Made by a program: the position numbers and the translations under genes. 64,000 bases of DNA. Source: Symsagittifera roscoffensis (lineage: Eukaryota > Xenacoelomorpha > Acoela > Convolutidae). Positions 41,480-51,400 of the stretch are shown here, one piece after another. The DNA is taken from the NCBI RefSeq assembly GCF_963678635.1, contig NC_087067.1, positions 61,304,594-61,368,593 on the forward strand, written 5' to 3'. The notes below the pieces were generated by a model, which worked only from the letters and a program-made list of their open reading frames with translations, made no database searches and was not told where the DNA came from. The number at the start of each line of letters is the position of its first letter. Positions within the stretch are counted from its first letter, which is position 1.

Positions 41480-42374
41480 AAAGGTAAGTCTGAACAGATT
41501 GTATTCTAGGGGTAGAGCTGCCTACGGTTCTGTGCGAAACTTGAGTAAAGCAAGCGGATTGTCAAAAAAGAAAGTAGAACAGTTTTTACAAACCAAGACA
41601 TCGTATACAAAATTTGGTCCCCCAATCAGACGTTTTCGAAGGCTTCAAGCATTTTCAAAATATATAAATGAAATTTGGTGTATCGATTTGGCATTTGTGG
41701 ACAAACTAGCGAGTCAAAACAAGGGAGTCAAATATTTATTGGTTGCTGTTGATGTTTTTTCGCGATTTGTCAGAGTTCAAACAATGAAAACTAAATATGC
41801 CAAAGACACTTTGCAAGCTTTCAAAAAAATGATTTCTCGAAAAAACACTCCTGAAAAGCTTTGGGTTGATAAAGGAACGGAATATGGAGGAACTTTCAAA
41901 AAATTTTGCAAGGAAAAAAGCATTGAAGTTTACTCGACCATGAGTGAAACAAAAGCTGCATTTGCAGAGAGAGCCATTCAATCATTAAAACACATTATTT
42001 ATCGCTACATAGAAGATCATGGTGAAAAATTCATTAACAAGTTGCCGCAATTTGTGTCTACAATGAATTGTCGCATCAATAGATCTATTGGGAAATCACC
42101 TAGAGATGTCAAGAATACTGATTTCCTCTCAATTTTGTACAATAAACCTCTAACAAGGTATAAGAAACTAAAATTTAAAGTTGGAGACAGAGTGAGAATT
42201 TCAAAGAATGATATTCCGTTCCGAAAAGGATATAAACCACAATTTACAGATGAAATTTTTGAAATTTCGGCAGTCTCTACAAAAAAGCCTCCAACATACA
42301 TCATCAAAGATCTCGACAAAGAGGAAATTCTTGGAAAATTTTATGAAAAAGAGCTTAGAAAATGTTCTGATTAA
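41433..42374 (+). CDS. Retroviral-type integrase
   Basis: 313 residues. Catalytic residues: D85 in CIDLAF, D146 in WVDKGTEYG, E179 in AAFAER. The C-terminal KVGDRVRISK begins an SH3-like tail. The enzyme joins the element ends to host DNA; the flanking GACTCC pair is its footprint. The ATG at 41433 gives MLKRKIEEL, matching MPKQKIEEL of element 1. Confidence 0.93.
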   Translation: MLKRKIEELGSLSKSEKVSLNRLYSRGRAAYGSVRNLSKASGLSKKKVEQFLQTKTSYTKFGPPIRRFRRLQAFSKYINEIWCIDLAFVDKLASQNKGVKYLLVAVDVFSRFVRVQTMKTKYAKDTLQAFKKMISRKNTPEKLWVDKGTEYGGTFKKFCKEKSIEVYSTMSETKAAFAERAIQSLKHIIYRYIEDHGEKFINKLPQFVSTMNCRINRSIGKSPRDVKNTDFLSILYNKPLTRYKKLKFKVGDRVRISKNDIPFRKGYKPQFTDEIFEISAVSTKKPPTYIIKDLDKEEILGKFYEKELRKCSD

Positions 42375-42416
42375 AGGTAAATCATTTTTAATCTAAATTT
42401 TTACCAATCAGTTGTC

Positions 42417-43244
42417 ATGGATTCTTTCACTATTGAGTTGGTTTCCAACGCTTCTTTTAATTGTTATCCGAATAATAGTCTTAGTTCTTTTACAAATTTT
42501 CTACCTGAACAAATACATTTGAAAGGAGAATGGGAGGTTGCTATTTCAGAAATCTCATACCCTTCTTTGTACCAAAATGTTACAGAGGGAAAGTTTACAT
42601 TCGTAGATGGAAGAGAAAGTTCTGAGGAGAAAAGAAAGATTGTACCGATGAACATTGAACCAGGATTGTATCCAAGTATTGTTGATATAGTTGTAGCCAT
42701 GAACAACAAAATTCGAGAACGTCTAGGAGCTCAAGTTTTTGAATATAACGGAATCTATGTATCAGTAGATAAAATTACACAAAAAGTTGCTGTTCATTTA
42801 CCTGAGAGTCAATCAGTGTTTATAATTCAGAGTGCTGATTTGAGCCACATTTTTGGTTGTGATTTAGAACAAAATCAAACAGGGGTTTTAATGAAAGGAA
42901 AAGGTCCACATCATCCTCAGTATTCTTACGACATTATAAGAATACATTCCCTAATGATATACAGTGATATTATAGAATATAACATAGTTGGTGATACAAA
43001 AACTCCCTTATTGCGTTGTATTCCATTTATCTCCAAAGTGAAGAGTGGAGATATAATTTCTACAGGACAGTACATGAATTATCAATCCTTTACAAATTTA
43101 CAGTTTAAAAAGCTGTTAAAAAATTCTTTCCATAGTATCAAGATAGAACTAAGAGATAGTACAGGCGAAAAAATTCCTTTTGTGTCAGTAGGAATCACTC
43201 GAGTTGTTCTCTTGTTCCGCAAGATTTCGAATAACCATTTTTGA
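42417..43244 (+). CDS. Penton-like minor capsid protein
   Basis: 275 residues, beginning with the family signature FTIELVSNASFNCYPNNSLS and WEVAISEISYP at about 40-50. It is beta-rich throughout, as expected for the single-jelly-roll vertex protein of Polintons and adintoviruses. It lies directly upstream of the pX-like and capsid genes. Confidence 0.88.
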   Translation: MDSFTIELVSNASFNCYPNNSLSSFTNFLPEQIHLKGEWEVAISEISYPSLYQNVTEGKFTFVDGRESSEEKRKIVPMNIEPGLYPSIVDIVVAMNNKIRERLGAQVFEYNGIYVSVDKITQKVAVHLPESQSVFIIQSADLSHIFGCDLEQNQTGVLMKGKGPHHPQYSYDIIRIHSLMIYSDIIEYNIVGDTKTPLLRCIPFISKVKSGDIISTGQYMNYQSFTNLQFKKLLKNSFHSIKIELRDSTGEKIPFVSVGITRVVLLFRKISNNHF

Positions 43245-43261
43245 TTTAAACTTCATACGAA

Positions 43262-43636
43262 ATGGTTGCTCAAAAATCAGCTGATTTCCCTATTTTTCGA
43301 GGACATGCAAGACAGCGTGGAAGAGGTTTTGGAGCTCTTGCACAAACTCTTGGGAGAACTGCAATCCCCTTTATTAAAAAATATATAGTCCCAGCTGCAA
43401 AAAGAATTGGTGCAGATTTGTTTGAAATCGCTGCTCCAGAGATTGGGGAAGTTGTTAGTGGTCGTAAAAAACTCAAAACATTTGCAAAAGATGTGGGAAC
43501 AAAAACAGTTCGGAAACAATTGGGAGGTGGAAAAAAGAAATCTAAGCGTATAACAGCTAGAACCAGATCCATTTCTCGGAAAAGTAGATCGAAAAACAGT
43601 CGCTCTCGCAAAGACATTTTTGACAATATAAAATGA
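43262..43636 (+). CDS. pX-like basic virion protein
   Basis: 124 residues. RGHARQRGRGFGALAQTLGR is followed by an amphipathic IPFIKKYIVPAAKRIG, then GEVVSGRKKLKTFAKDVG and a Lys/Arg/Ser tail. In composition and position (between penton and capsid) it resembles the pX-type proteins described in adintoviruses. DNA condensation inside the particle is an inference. The stop overlaps the capsid ATG (ATGAG). Confidence 0.65.
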   Translation: MVAQKSADFPIFRGHARQRGRGFGALAQTLGRTAIPFIKKYIVPAAKRIGADLFEIAAPEIGEVVSGRKKLKTFAKDVGTKTVRKQLGGGKKKSKRITARTRSISRKSRSKNSRSRKDIFDNIK

Positions 43637-44952
43637 GTGTAAACCAAAGCCATTTTCGGTACGGGGCTTTTACAAATTCTTCATTGGAGATTTTTGATAA
43701 AGTCCCAGTTTTGGAAACAATTATGTCATCTTACACACAAGAAGTATTCCCCAGTACTTCTCTGGATGAAAGCAGTATTGAGTTTGAATTTGAAACGGAT
43801 CGTAACCTCTACTTGGATATGCGTGATACCCATCTTAGCTTAAAGCTTCAACTATTTAAAGGAAGACTGTTTGATGCTTTCAAAAAAGAAAAAGCAGAAC
43901 ATAAAGCAAAATCGGAGGAAGATTCAGATGAGGAACCACAAACTTACTTAACTTATGTAAACAATCTACTACATTCTCTATTCTCGAACTGTGAAGTTTA
44001 TTTTAACAATACAATGGTTTACAATGCCAATGGATTATATCCTCATAAGGCACAGATATCGAACGAATTCAACTCGTCAGCAGTGAGTAATAAAGGAATT
44101 CTTGCTTGTCATGGATACAGTTTTGAAGAAAATCCTGACGCATTTGATATGTATCCATTCACTGATAGAGCAAACTCCTTGGGAACAGGGATAACTTTTT
44201 CACTCTATGGGAGGCTCGCCATTGATTTGTTTACTTGCGAAAAACTGTTGCTACCAAATACCAAAGTTCGAATTAAACTTATTCGAGCTAGACCTAATTT
44301 TTACATGTTATCTGATAATCCAAATGTCAGTCTGAAAATAGTTGATTGTTCGTTGTTTACTAGAAGAATTTTAGTTTCGGAACCTAATCATCAATACTTG
44401 CAATGGAATCTGGAAAGAGAACCTGCTCAATACAATTACATGGAAACTATAGCAAGAACCTTTATCATTCCATCTCGTCAAAACCAGTTTATTCAGGAAA
44501 ATGTTTTCAATAATGCCCCAATCAGAAGGATAGCTGTTGCAATGAACACAAATTCGGCTGTTGCGGGATCTTTTTATGAAAATCCTTTCAATTATCAACA
44601 ATTTCATTTAAGAGAGCTTAGAATTATTCGGGGTGGAAGAGCAATTATTTCATTGGATACAACTTCTCCTTGTCGACCCTATGTTACAACAATGAAAGCA
44701 ATGCAGTTTAACGAAGATTTCCCAGCTCTTCCTATGGAAGATTTTCAAAATCACTATATTCTAGTTTTTGACTTGACTTCACTACAGGATGCTGCTGAAC
44801 AGTTGCATTATCCAGAACTTAGTGGAGAAAGCTTGAGATTAGAAATGTTTTTTCAGTTTCCTTTGGAGCAAGTAACGGAAGTGATAGTCTTGGGAGAAAG
44901 ACTGTCAAATGTTCAAATTGACAAATTCGGAACAGTTGCTAAAAATGTTTAG
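43633..44952 (+). CDS. Major capsid protein (double jelly-roll type)
   Basis: 439 residues, unbroken. It opens FRYGAFTNSSLEIFDKVPVL, has a charged loop (KKEKAEHKAKSEEDSDEE, about 90-107), and later FHLRELRIIRGGRAI and FQNHYILVFDLTSLQDA. In the family, trimers form the pseudo-hexagonal capsomers. Its middle differs from the element 1 copy at far fewer sites than the neighbouring genes do. Confidence 0.9.
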   Translation: MSVNQSHFRYGAFTNSSLEIFDKVPVLETIMSSYTQEVFPSTSLDESSIEFEFETDRNLYLDMRDTHLSLKLQLFKGRLFDAFKKEKAEHKAKSEEDSDEEPQTYLTYVNNLLHSLFSNCEVYFNNTMVYNANGLYPHKAQISNEFNSSAVSNKGILACHGYSFEENPDAFDMYPFTDRANSLGTGITFSLYGRLAIDLFTCEKLLLPNTKVRIKLIRARPNFYMLSDNPNVSLKIVDCSLFTRRILVSEPNHQYLQWNLEREPAQYNYMETIARTFIIPSRQNQFIQENVFNNAPIRRIAVAMNTNSAVAGSFYENPFNYQQFHLRELRIIRGGRAIISLDTTSPCRPYVTTMKAMQFNEDFPALPMEDFQNHYILVFDLTSLQDAAEQLHYPELSGESLRLEMFFQFPLEQVTEVIVLGERLSNVQIDKFGTVAKNV

Positions 44953-45303
44953 TTTTTTTGAGTTTTCAGGTTCCTATAAAAATATTGCAGCTTTTTTGGG
45001 ACTTTTCATTGTGATTATCTCTGTACTATATATTTTGTTTTTCTTCAGACCTAAATCTCAAGAAATAGCAGCTAATGAATGCTGTTTAATTGAAAACCCA
45101 AGACATTTCTTCAACCTAGACTGTGAATCAGTGTTCAACAAATTTTGTCCAGCTCACAAGTTTTGTGTATGGGACTTTGTTGATTCAGTACCTAAATGCG
45201 AGTAAGTCAATAAATTTAGGATTTTCCATCCTAAATTACAATATCATACTTTCTATTTCTTTGTTTTAGATGTAAATCAGCTAACATTTGCGAAAATGGA
45301 TAA
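44945..45303 (+). CDS. Cys-rich single-pass membrane protein, two exons
   Basis: Exon 1 44945-45201, exon 2 45270-45303; spliced length 96 codons. A membrane segment (IAAFLGLFIVIISVLYILFF, residues about 13-32) is followed by a tail with eight cysteines across the splice, the last ones in KCECKSANICENG. The start overlaps the capsid stop and the end overlaps the protease start by 8 nt. Unspliced, translation stops at 45203-45205 and loses the last cysteines. Function unknown; possibly a virion membrane or entry-associated peptide. Confidence 0.65.
45202..45269 (+). other. Predicted 68-nt intron
   Basis: Donor GTAAGT (consensus), acceptor CTTTGTTTTAG ending at 45269. Element 1 has introns of 65 nt at the same position and phase (6006-6070, 7544-7608). 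In all copies the second exon completes a cysteine pattern and stops just inside the protease gene. Confidence 0.7.
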
Positions 45304-45694
45304 TTTTTCACTTCTGCAAATTATTGAAAGAATTCCTGAACTCAGGTTCAAGTACATGGGATCTTACCCCTCTGATAAAGTACCTCAACTAACAAAATAC
45401 TCTTTTGCAATTGCTAACTCAGCTCCAAGCAATGATAGAGGGGAGCACTGGATCATGATGGCTCGATTGGATAAAACTTACTATTTTGCTGATTCTTTGG
45501 GTCGGAAAAGAACAACTTATTCCTTTCTAACAAAAAAATATCGGCGAATGGTTCCTCGAAAGCTACAAAAAACTGATAATTTGTGTGGATTTTACGCAAT
45601 TTATTCAGCATTTCTTCTTTTTAAGTTCTACCAGACAAACTTGAATAATATTCATGATGTGCATGTTTTGAATTTTATAAGTAATTTTATGTAA
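45296..45694 (+). CDS. Adenain-like cysteine protease
   Basis: 132 residues. H51 (GEHW), D66 (ADSLG), Q91 (KLQK) and C97 (NLCGFY) match the His-Asp/Glu-Gln-Cys layout of the adenovirus-type proteases that mature capsid precursors. It is short for the family but consistent with the copy in element 1. It is the last gene before the right TIR. Confidence 0.9.
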   Translation: MDNFSLLQIIERIPELRFKYMGSYPSDKVPQLTKYSFAIANSAPSNDRGEHWIMMARLDKTYYFADSLGRKRTTYSFLTKKYRRMVPRKLQKTDNLCGFYAIYSAFLLFKFYQTNLNNIHDVHVLNFISNFM

Positions 45695-45717
45695 ATTTGT
45701 AGTTTTTCATTTGTAAG

Positions 45718-46299
45718 TGTAAATTATGGCAGTAAGTTTATTATACGATGCAGTGATTTATGTATTTTCTTTGTAATTTAATTTTTTTCTCTCAAAAAAT
45801 CAATTTTTTTCGAAGTCTCTGTAGGTTCAGAACAGATTCAGATACGTAGAAAGAAAAAGTATCTAATAAATTTTTATTAGATCAAATTAAACAAAATCTT
45901 ATCGTGTTTTGAACTTTTTCGAAAAAATTTTCATAAAAATTCCAAATTTTTGCACAAAAACTCTTACCATTGACTTACCATGCACCAAAAAACTAAATAC
46001 ATAACCTTTATTCTACAATCTACACGTAATTAACAATTAACTGTTCCCAATTAGTTAACGCGCGCCAAAAACTTTGCGAAAAAAATAAACAAAAACCAAA
46101 AAATTTTCGTTTTTCTTACCATTATCTTACCATCACACAAACCATAAAACCTTACCATCCGTATTCCCTATCTTAATACATTTTAGACACTATACCCAAT
46201 CTTAATACATAGCCTGCAGACCGGATGCTCTATTCCCTATCTTAATACATGTAGGTCTGCAGGGACCCCCCCCCCTGATCACCTCCAACATCTACTACT
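45718..46299 (-). repeat. Right terminal inverted repeat (582 bp)
   Basis: Reverse complement of 27292-27886 apart from scattered substitutions near the inner edge and the length of the C-run (46266-46275, 10 C). Ends CAACATCTACTACT. Confidence 0.95.
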
Positions 46300-46305
46300 G
46301 ACTCC
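46300..46305 (+). other. Target site duplication, right (GACTCC)
   Basis: Second copy of GACTCC, immediately after the right tip. The retrotransposon tail continues TGACTGTAAC, as at 22534 in copy A. Confidence 0.95.
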
Positions 46306-46827
46306 TGACTGTAACCTCGGTTACTATGATACTTTTGACCTTCTGATTACCTTTGAAAAAAAAATTGTTATCCTGAGCTTAAATTTGAAAAGATATTTCA
46401 CCTGTGGTTATGGGGGTTTAAAGATTGCCATTTTGGCCAATTTGGGACAATTAACGCGCGATATATTTCGTGCTTTTAACGCGTAAGCGGAGATTTAATC
46501 CGTCTTAGAAATCGTTCCAAAATGGTTGAAAGAAGCTTATTTGCCATAATTCATTTGTTACAAGAAGCACAATCTATCCGTTTGTACTTTATATGGCGTG
46601 TGGGGGGATGATTTTCCTAAAAAATTTCAAATTTTAGACAAAAAAATTCATATAATTTTATTACATTTTGTTTTTTTATAGGTTTTTACTGCTCCATAAA
46701 CATTAAAAGGCAGTCGGAACATTCAGGGCTTTGCCCTGATACGAGCAGTCTTGTTCTAACTAGCTGCGATTTGGTCGATCGCCATAAGTTAAATCAAGTT
46801 TGTTTGGAATAATTAATAGGTCTCTTT
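46306..46827 (+). mobile_element. Non-LTR copy B, 3' tail
   Basis: Continues the tail of copy B after the Polinton and aligns with 22534-23047 of copy A. It ends GGTCTCTTT, where the giant gypsy LTR begins. In copy A the same place reads GGTCTCTTTAAGTCC. Confidence 0.88.
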
Positions 46828-48417
46828 TGTAACATTCGCCCAAATATCACACACCGACGGAGCGTAGAAAAAGTACCTATTAACGACTGGCAGGCGTCAG
46901 TTACCTTAATTCTACTCGTTTTTCACCGTCTCGACCTTGCCAGTTGATTTTCTGGTCTGTCTAGGGCAAAGTAAAAAGTTACCATTTTTAGGCCATCAGT
47001 CAAACGACTTTCGATCAGCTTTCGTTTACATGCGAACACAACCACATAGCTGAGTCTCGGATCCTCAGACTACGTGATTGTCATTAAAAACACGGCTCGA
47101 ACAACCTATTTTAACATGTTTTTGTGTGACAGTTTTACATTAAATCCATTGGAGATGGATTGACCCTTTCCTTTTTCTAGCTACTCATGCTCTGAAATAT
47201 TAAATAATAACGGTGTTAATTAAGATCTATGACATTATAGCAGCTATATAGTCAGTCTGTACAGTCCCTTCACATAGACTGTCTCTGGGGGACCAAGCCT
47301 CCGCTCCCGTGATATTCTTGAGATAACACTCTTATCTCTTATCTTTCGTGTCCCGGGAGGGTTCCGTGGTATATTTCTTCCCCCACTGAAGCCTCCTTCT
47401 CCACAAATATCCGTCGCTAAGGTTCTTATCGTGTGTTATTGCCACGATAAGAGGCTTCGTAATTTTCTGTCTCTGGTACGACTGTTTTCCACAATCTCTA
47501 TCGTTGTTCTGATTTCGTCTTTTTTATTCAAAATGGCCGTCTTTTTTCTGTTTCTCAGAAATGTTCTTCTTCCAATCGAAATTTTAAAAATAAAAATTCT
47601 AGAACATTCTGACCCTCCGTCGCAACACTTTTTTGTTCATAAGGCCTTTAGTCACTCTTTTTTATGTCGCCGGAAGGTTGTGCTGTGTCATCTGGCAGAA
47701 TGGCACATACTCCCCGGACAAGTGTCCATCAATGTCCCTATTGATCGCATAACACCGGGTTATCGTCAAGTAATTATCCAGTTTTCTGTAACCAATCTTA
47801 CAAATCGCATAAGAAATTGAAATTTATCTACTCCACCTCAACTCACTACGTGTTCACAAATGGCATCGTACTACATCTCACTGCCTTTCAACATTTTCAC
47901 AAAATTTGCACCATGAGGAGTGTCCTAGATAAAATTTCTTTTCTGACTACTTACGTCATCTCGCCATAAAACTTCTTTTCGCCTCTGATTAAAAAGTGGG
48001 ACGAGGCACGGCCACGCACCCGTTAAAATTAACTTAACACTACTCACAAAGTATAATCAGTCATTTATGCGGTCCTTTCAATATTAAAACTAAGAAACTC
48101 TGTGGCTAGGAAAGTTATTGAGTTACCCACCCTTCTCGAGCGAGTTTACTCAAACCCCCCATGTCGCCACACAGTGAATTTGTGTCTTACACAGGTTAAA
48201 AACTTCAGTCGTGAATAAATAGGTAAATATACTCACCTATGTTCCTTATATACATACATAGATAATAGTAACTAAAATCAATAATTTCAACAATTTTAAC
48301 AATTGCAACAATTTTCTAAGTTTGGTCTGACCAAACTAGATCAAAACAAAAAGTTTAACAAGTTCAATAATCAAAACTTGGTTGATTTGTTCAAGTTTTT
48401 GCACACAAAGACAATCA
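46828..48417 (-). repeat. 3' LTR of the giant gypsy element (1,590 bp)
   Basis: Runs from TGTAACATTC to GACAATCA, i.e. TG...CA in both directions. One edge is fixed by the break in the copy B tail, the other by the polypurine tract. No reading frame in it looks real. The partner LTR would lie beyond the right edge. The 5 bp outside (TCTTT, 46823-46827) are the likely target duplication. Confidence 0.75.
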
Positions 48418-48446
48418 AGTTTTTTCTCCTTCTCTTCTCTTCTTTG
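48418..48446 (-). promoter_or_regulatory. Polypurine tract
   Basis: On the minus strand, an almost pure purine run (AAAGAAGAGAAGAGAAGGAG followed by A6) lies between the stop of the last gene and the LTR, the usual place for plus-strand priming in LTR retrotransposons. Confidence 0.75.
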
Positions 48447-48453
48447 GTCATCT

Positions 48454-51400
48454 TCATTCCATCATTTCTCCATCCTGATGTTCAGCGTCACTGTCCTCCA
48501 GAACTTTCTCTAACATGTCCAGAGAGTTGCGGGCCGTGCCCCATCCCTCCTGTTCCAACAGCCTCGGTTTGCAACAAGGTAGCAAGTCCACATTCACCTT
48601 CTGCTCCCGGTTCCTGCAAAAGCTGTTGTGAAGACATAGGCTCACGTTTCGTTCTAGGTCAGCTCTCAAGACCTCTTTCTTTTCATCTTCAGTTGCACAA
48701 GGCGCTCCAGCTACTCGCTTCACCGCCGTGGTGACCGCGTTTCTATGCGTCAGGAAAGCTCTCTTATAGGCTCCTGGTCCTATATCTAGCTGGAAAGATT
48801 GATAGGCTTCCGTGTTCCTTGACATGTGACGCTTCGCTCGTTCATACATCCAAGATGTCATCACGGCACGGAACCAAGGCATCAATCTTTGCCTTGACCA
48901 TATTCTTTCAATGGCTTTAGGTACCCTCAGAACCTTGCAGGTGGTTCTGAAAAGATCCAATTCATGACTCATCTTCACGTTGCTCAACTGCTCAGGAGTC
49001 GGCACGGCCGTCTCCTGCTGACTTGTGTCCGCGTTAGCCTCCAACCATCTCACTGCTAGCATGGCGCTAACCACCACGATTGACACTTGTTGATTCTGAT
49101 CGGGCAACCCCGTGGAGTACAACTCCTCCACGTCCCATACTAGGATCAGATTCCCGCGTTTGGGGTACCACAACGTCTGCGCCAAGCAGTGGCAAGGATA
49201 TTCCCCATGGGTTCTCACTATGTTCCTTCGGGTCCGATACCCTGAGGCTCCCAGCAACGGTTCCACTTCCATCAGAATTCTATGTAAATCGTCCTTCTCT
49301 TCTATGGTGGGGAATTCAGTGGGTAACGCTCCTCTCGCTTTCTGTTTCTGGAACTCACTCACGTTACCTCCGTTCAGTCTCATGAACTCTTCACCCACAA
49401 CGTCTTGCAACTCGCCTTCAGATCTTTTCGGGACTGCCCGAAAGATCTTTGCCAACAAGTCATATGACCTTTCTGACATTCTGGCCAACCTCACGCACTT
49501 TGGCACAGAGAAAAGTTGGTCAACAAACACTTGTTGCGTCCTCGCATCCATCACTACCATGTGCGTAGGATACTTGCTATTACAATATGGCGCGGAGCTT
49601 GAACCCACCATATATTTTGAACCAGTAGGTCTGTGATAGGCTTCACTATCCTTCAGATTCATTTCGTTTTCTAGAGCTTCTCGCCAGCCTCCAATCCTCT
49701 GCTCTGTCTGTAATGCTCCAGGGAACACTTCCACGCTGAGGGACGTCACTAGCTCATGGTCACGCTCCAAGCGCTCGAGCGATTCTATCGAACTCGTCAT
49801 GCTACAAAATCCCAAGGCTGTGATCAGGTTTACGTCCGTCACCCCATGGCAGTCTGCGACCAACTCCATGGCACTCTTATCTGACATGCTCAATCTTCCG
49901 TACAATCGTGCCAGTTGTCGATGCTGCTCGCTCAGCGTAATCAGGCAGTGTCCCAAGTTGCAAACATGCCCTTCCATCCCACTGTGTTGAGCCAAGCATG
50001 TGCCCTGCTTCAACCAATTACTCGTTGTACCTTCCTCGGACAGCTCCGTGGACGGGTTGCTCTTCCTCTTCGTCAATCTCATGGCCAGCAGATGGTGTAT
50101 CATGGCCAAATCATGTAGACTCGCGTCATCATCCCGGTCTAACATGATATCCGCGGTCATGTCCCAGATTAAGCCTGCGTTAGGATGAGGACACCAAGAA
50201 GGTTTCATGAGTTCCCACATCACTACTAGACTGGTTTTCAAGGGACCGTCCCAAGAACCACAATCAAAACTCACTTGCCCTTTTAGCTCGGGAATCGAGG
50301 GTTCGACCACTCGTTCTTCCAAAATAATTCCCAGCTTGGGTTGTTCCACCATCAGCATTCCGATTTCCTTAATTCGTTCAACCCAGAAGTTGAGCACCAT
50401 GACTTGCTCATAGTCGAAGAACGCTTCCCTGGCCTCTTCATTCACGAAGGGATTATACGCCATCCCCGGTATGCCAGACACATATTGGAACGACTTCAGT
50501 TTCCCTAGTGTTGCAAACTCTTTTTGTCCTCTGACCGCTTCAATCAACTCCCGGCTCACTTTCAATTCTTTGTTGGAATATCTTCTCACCTCTTCCAACT
50601 TGCGATAGCTTTCCGTATCATTCGACTCCTTGCTTGGCACGGTCAATAGCATGTCCTGATATAGTTCCAGGAGTGCCCTAAGGAAGTTCCTTTCACAATC
50701 AACTCCCTTTTGCCGAATGATCTTTATGCATTCTCCCAAAACAGGAGTGGGGATACGATCCACCACGAACCTGACAAAGCAAAGGGCATCCTTTCGCTTA
50801 GCCCATGCTATCGCTGAATCGTCTTTCGAAATCAATGCTCGTAGAGCTTCCATCAACTCTAGCTCCTGTTCTCGTGATTTCAAATCATTACTGGCTTCAT
50901 ATTCCGCCTTTTTGATGCCCATCAAGCACCAAGCCAACCGTATTTGCTCAGTTCTCACGCAAGGATGAGCCAGGTATACCGCCACTGTCGCAGGTGCATT
51001 CATCGTCTCATCGAAGTATTTCTGGAGGGCCGCCCTCCAAGAAATCTCTATCAGTTTTTCCAATCCAATTTCATTCGCTTCTGATGACATTACTGTGCCA
51101 TACTCTTTTCGATTGAAGTTAGAGTTATCCGTAAGCCCTTTCAGATATTCTTGCATGGCCCGCTTTTCACTCCAAGCCATCAGGGAATGAGAAGTCAAAC
51201 GTGTGCGCGGCAGCAGCGTTCCAGCTGATGAAGCGCGGCTCCATCCCTTCACTCCACTTCAGCATTCTCTTCTCTGCGTCACGAGCTGCTCCGATGCGAG
51301 GGGCAATGATGGGAGATGTGACTCCCAACAACATCCTCCTTATCGGTGGATATCGAGGGCATTGGTCCGGCAGCGGCCTGGACCCAGGAAGCCATGTTTG

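Larger units (their letters stand above)
27292..46299. mobile_element. Intact Polinton/adintovirus, 19,008 bp (element 2)
   Basis: A linear element bounded by inverted repeats that begin AGTAGTAG and flanked by GACTCC duplications. It carries the full Polinton/adintovirus set: protein-primed-type family B DNA polymerase, retroviral-type integrase, packaging ATPase, adenain-like protease, penton-like and major capsid proteins and a pX-like protein. It also has accessory genes. Every core gene is open, which points to recent insertion. Whether it still makes particles cannot be read from sequence. Confidence 0.95.

Noticed and set aside
41479-41490. Splice donor-like GGTAAGT in the integrase gene
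   Set aside because: The integrase frame continues through it with conserved residues in both elements. An intron starting there would remove the catalytic core.
47431-47820. 129-codon plus-strand frame inside the 3' LTR
   Set aside because: It lies in a repeat that should be non-coding, on the strand opposite to the element, with no family-like features.
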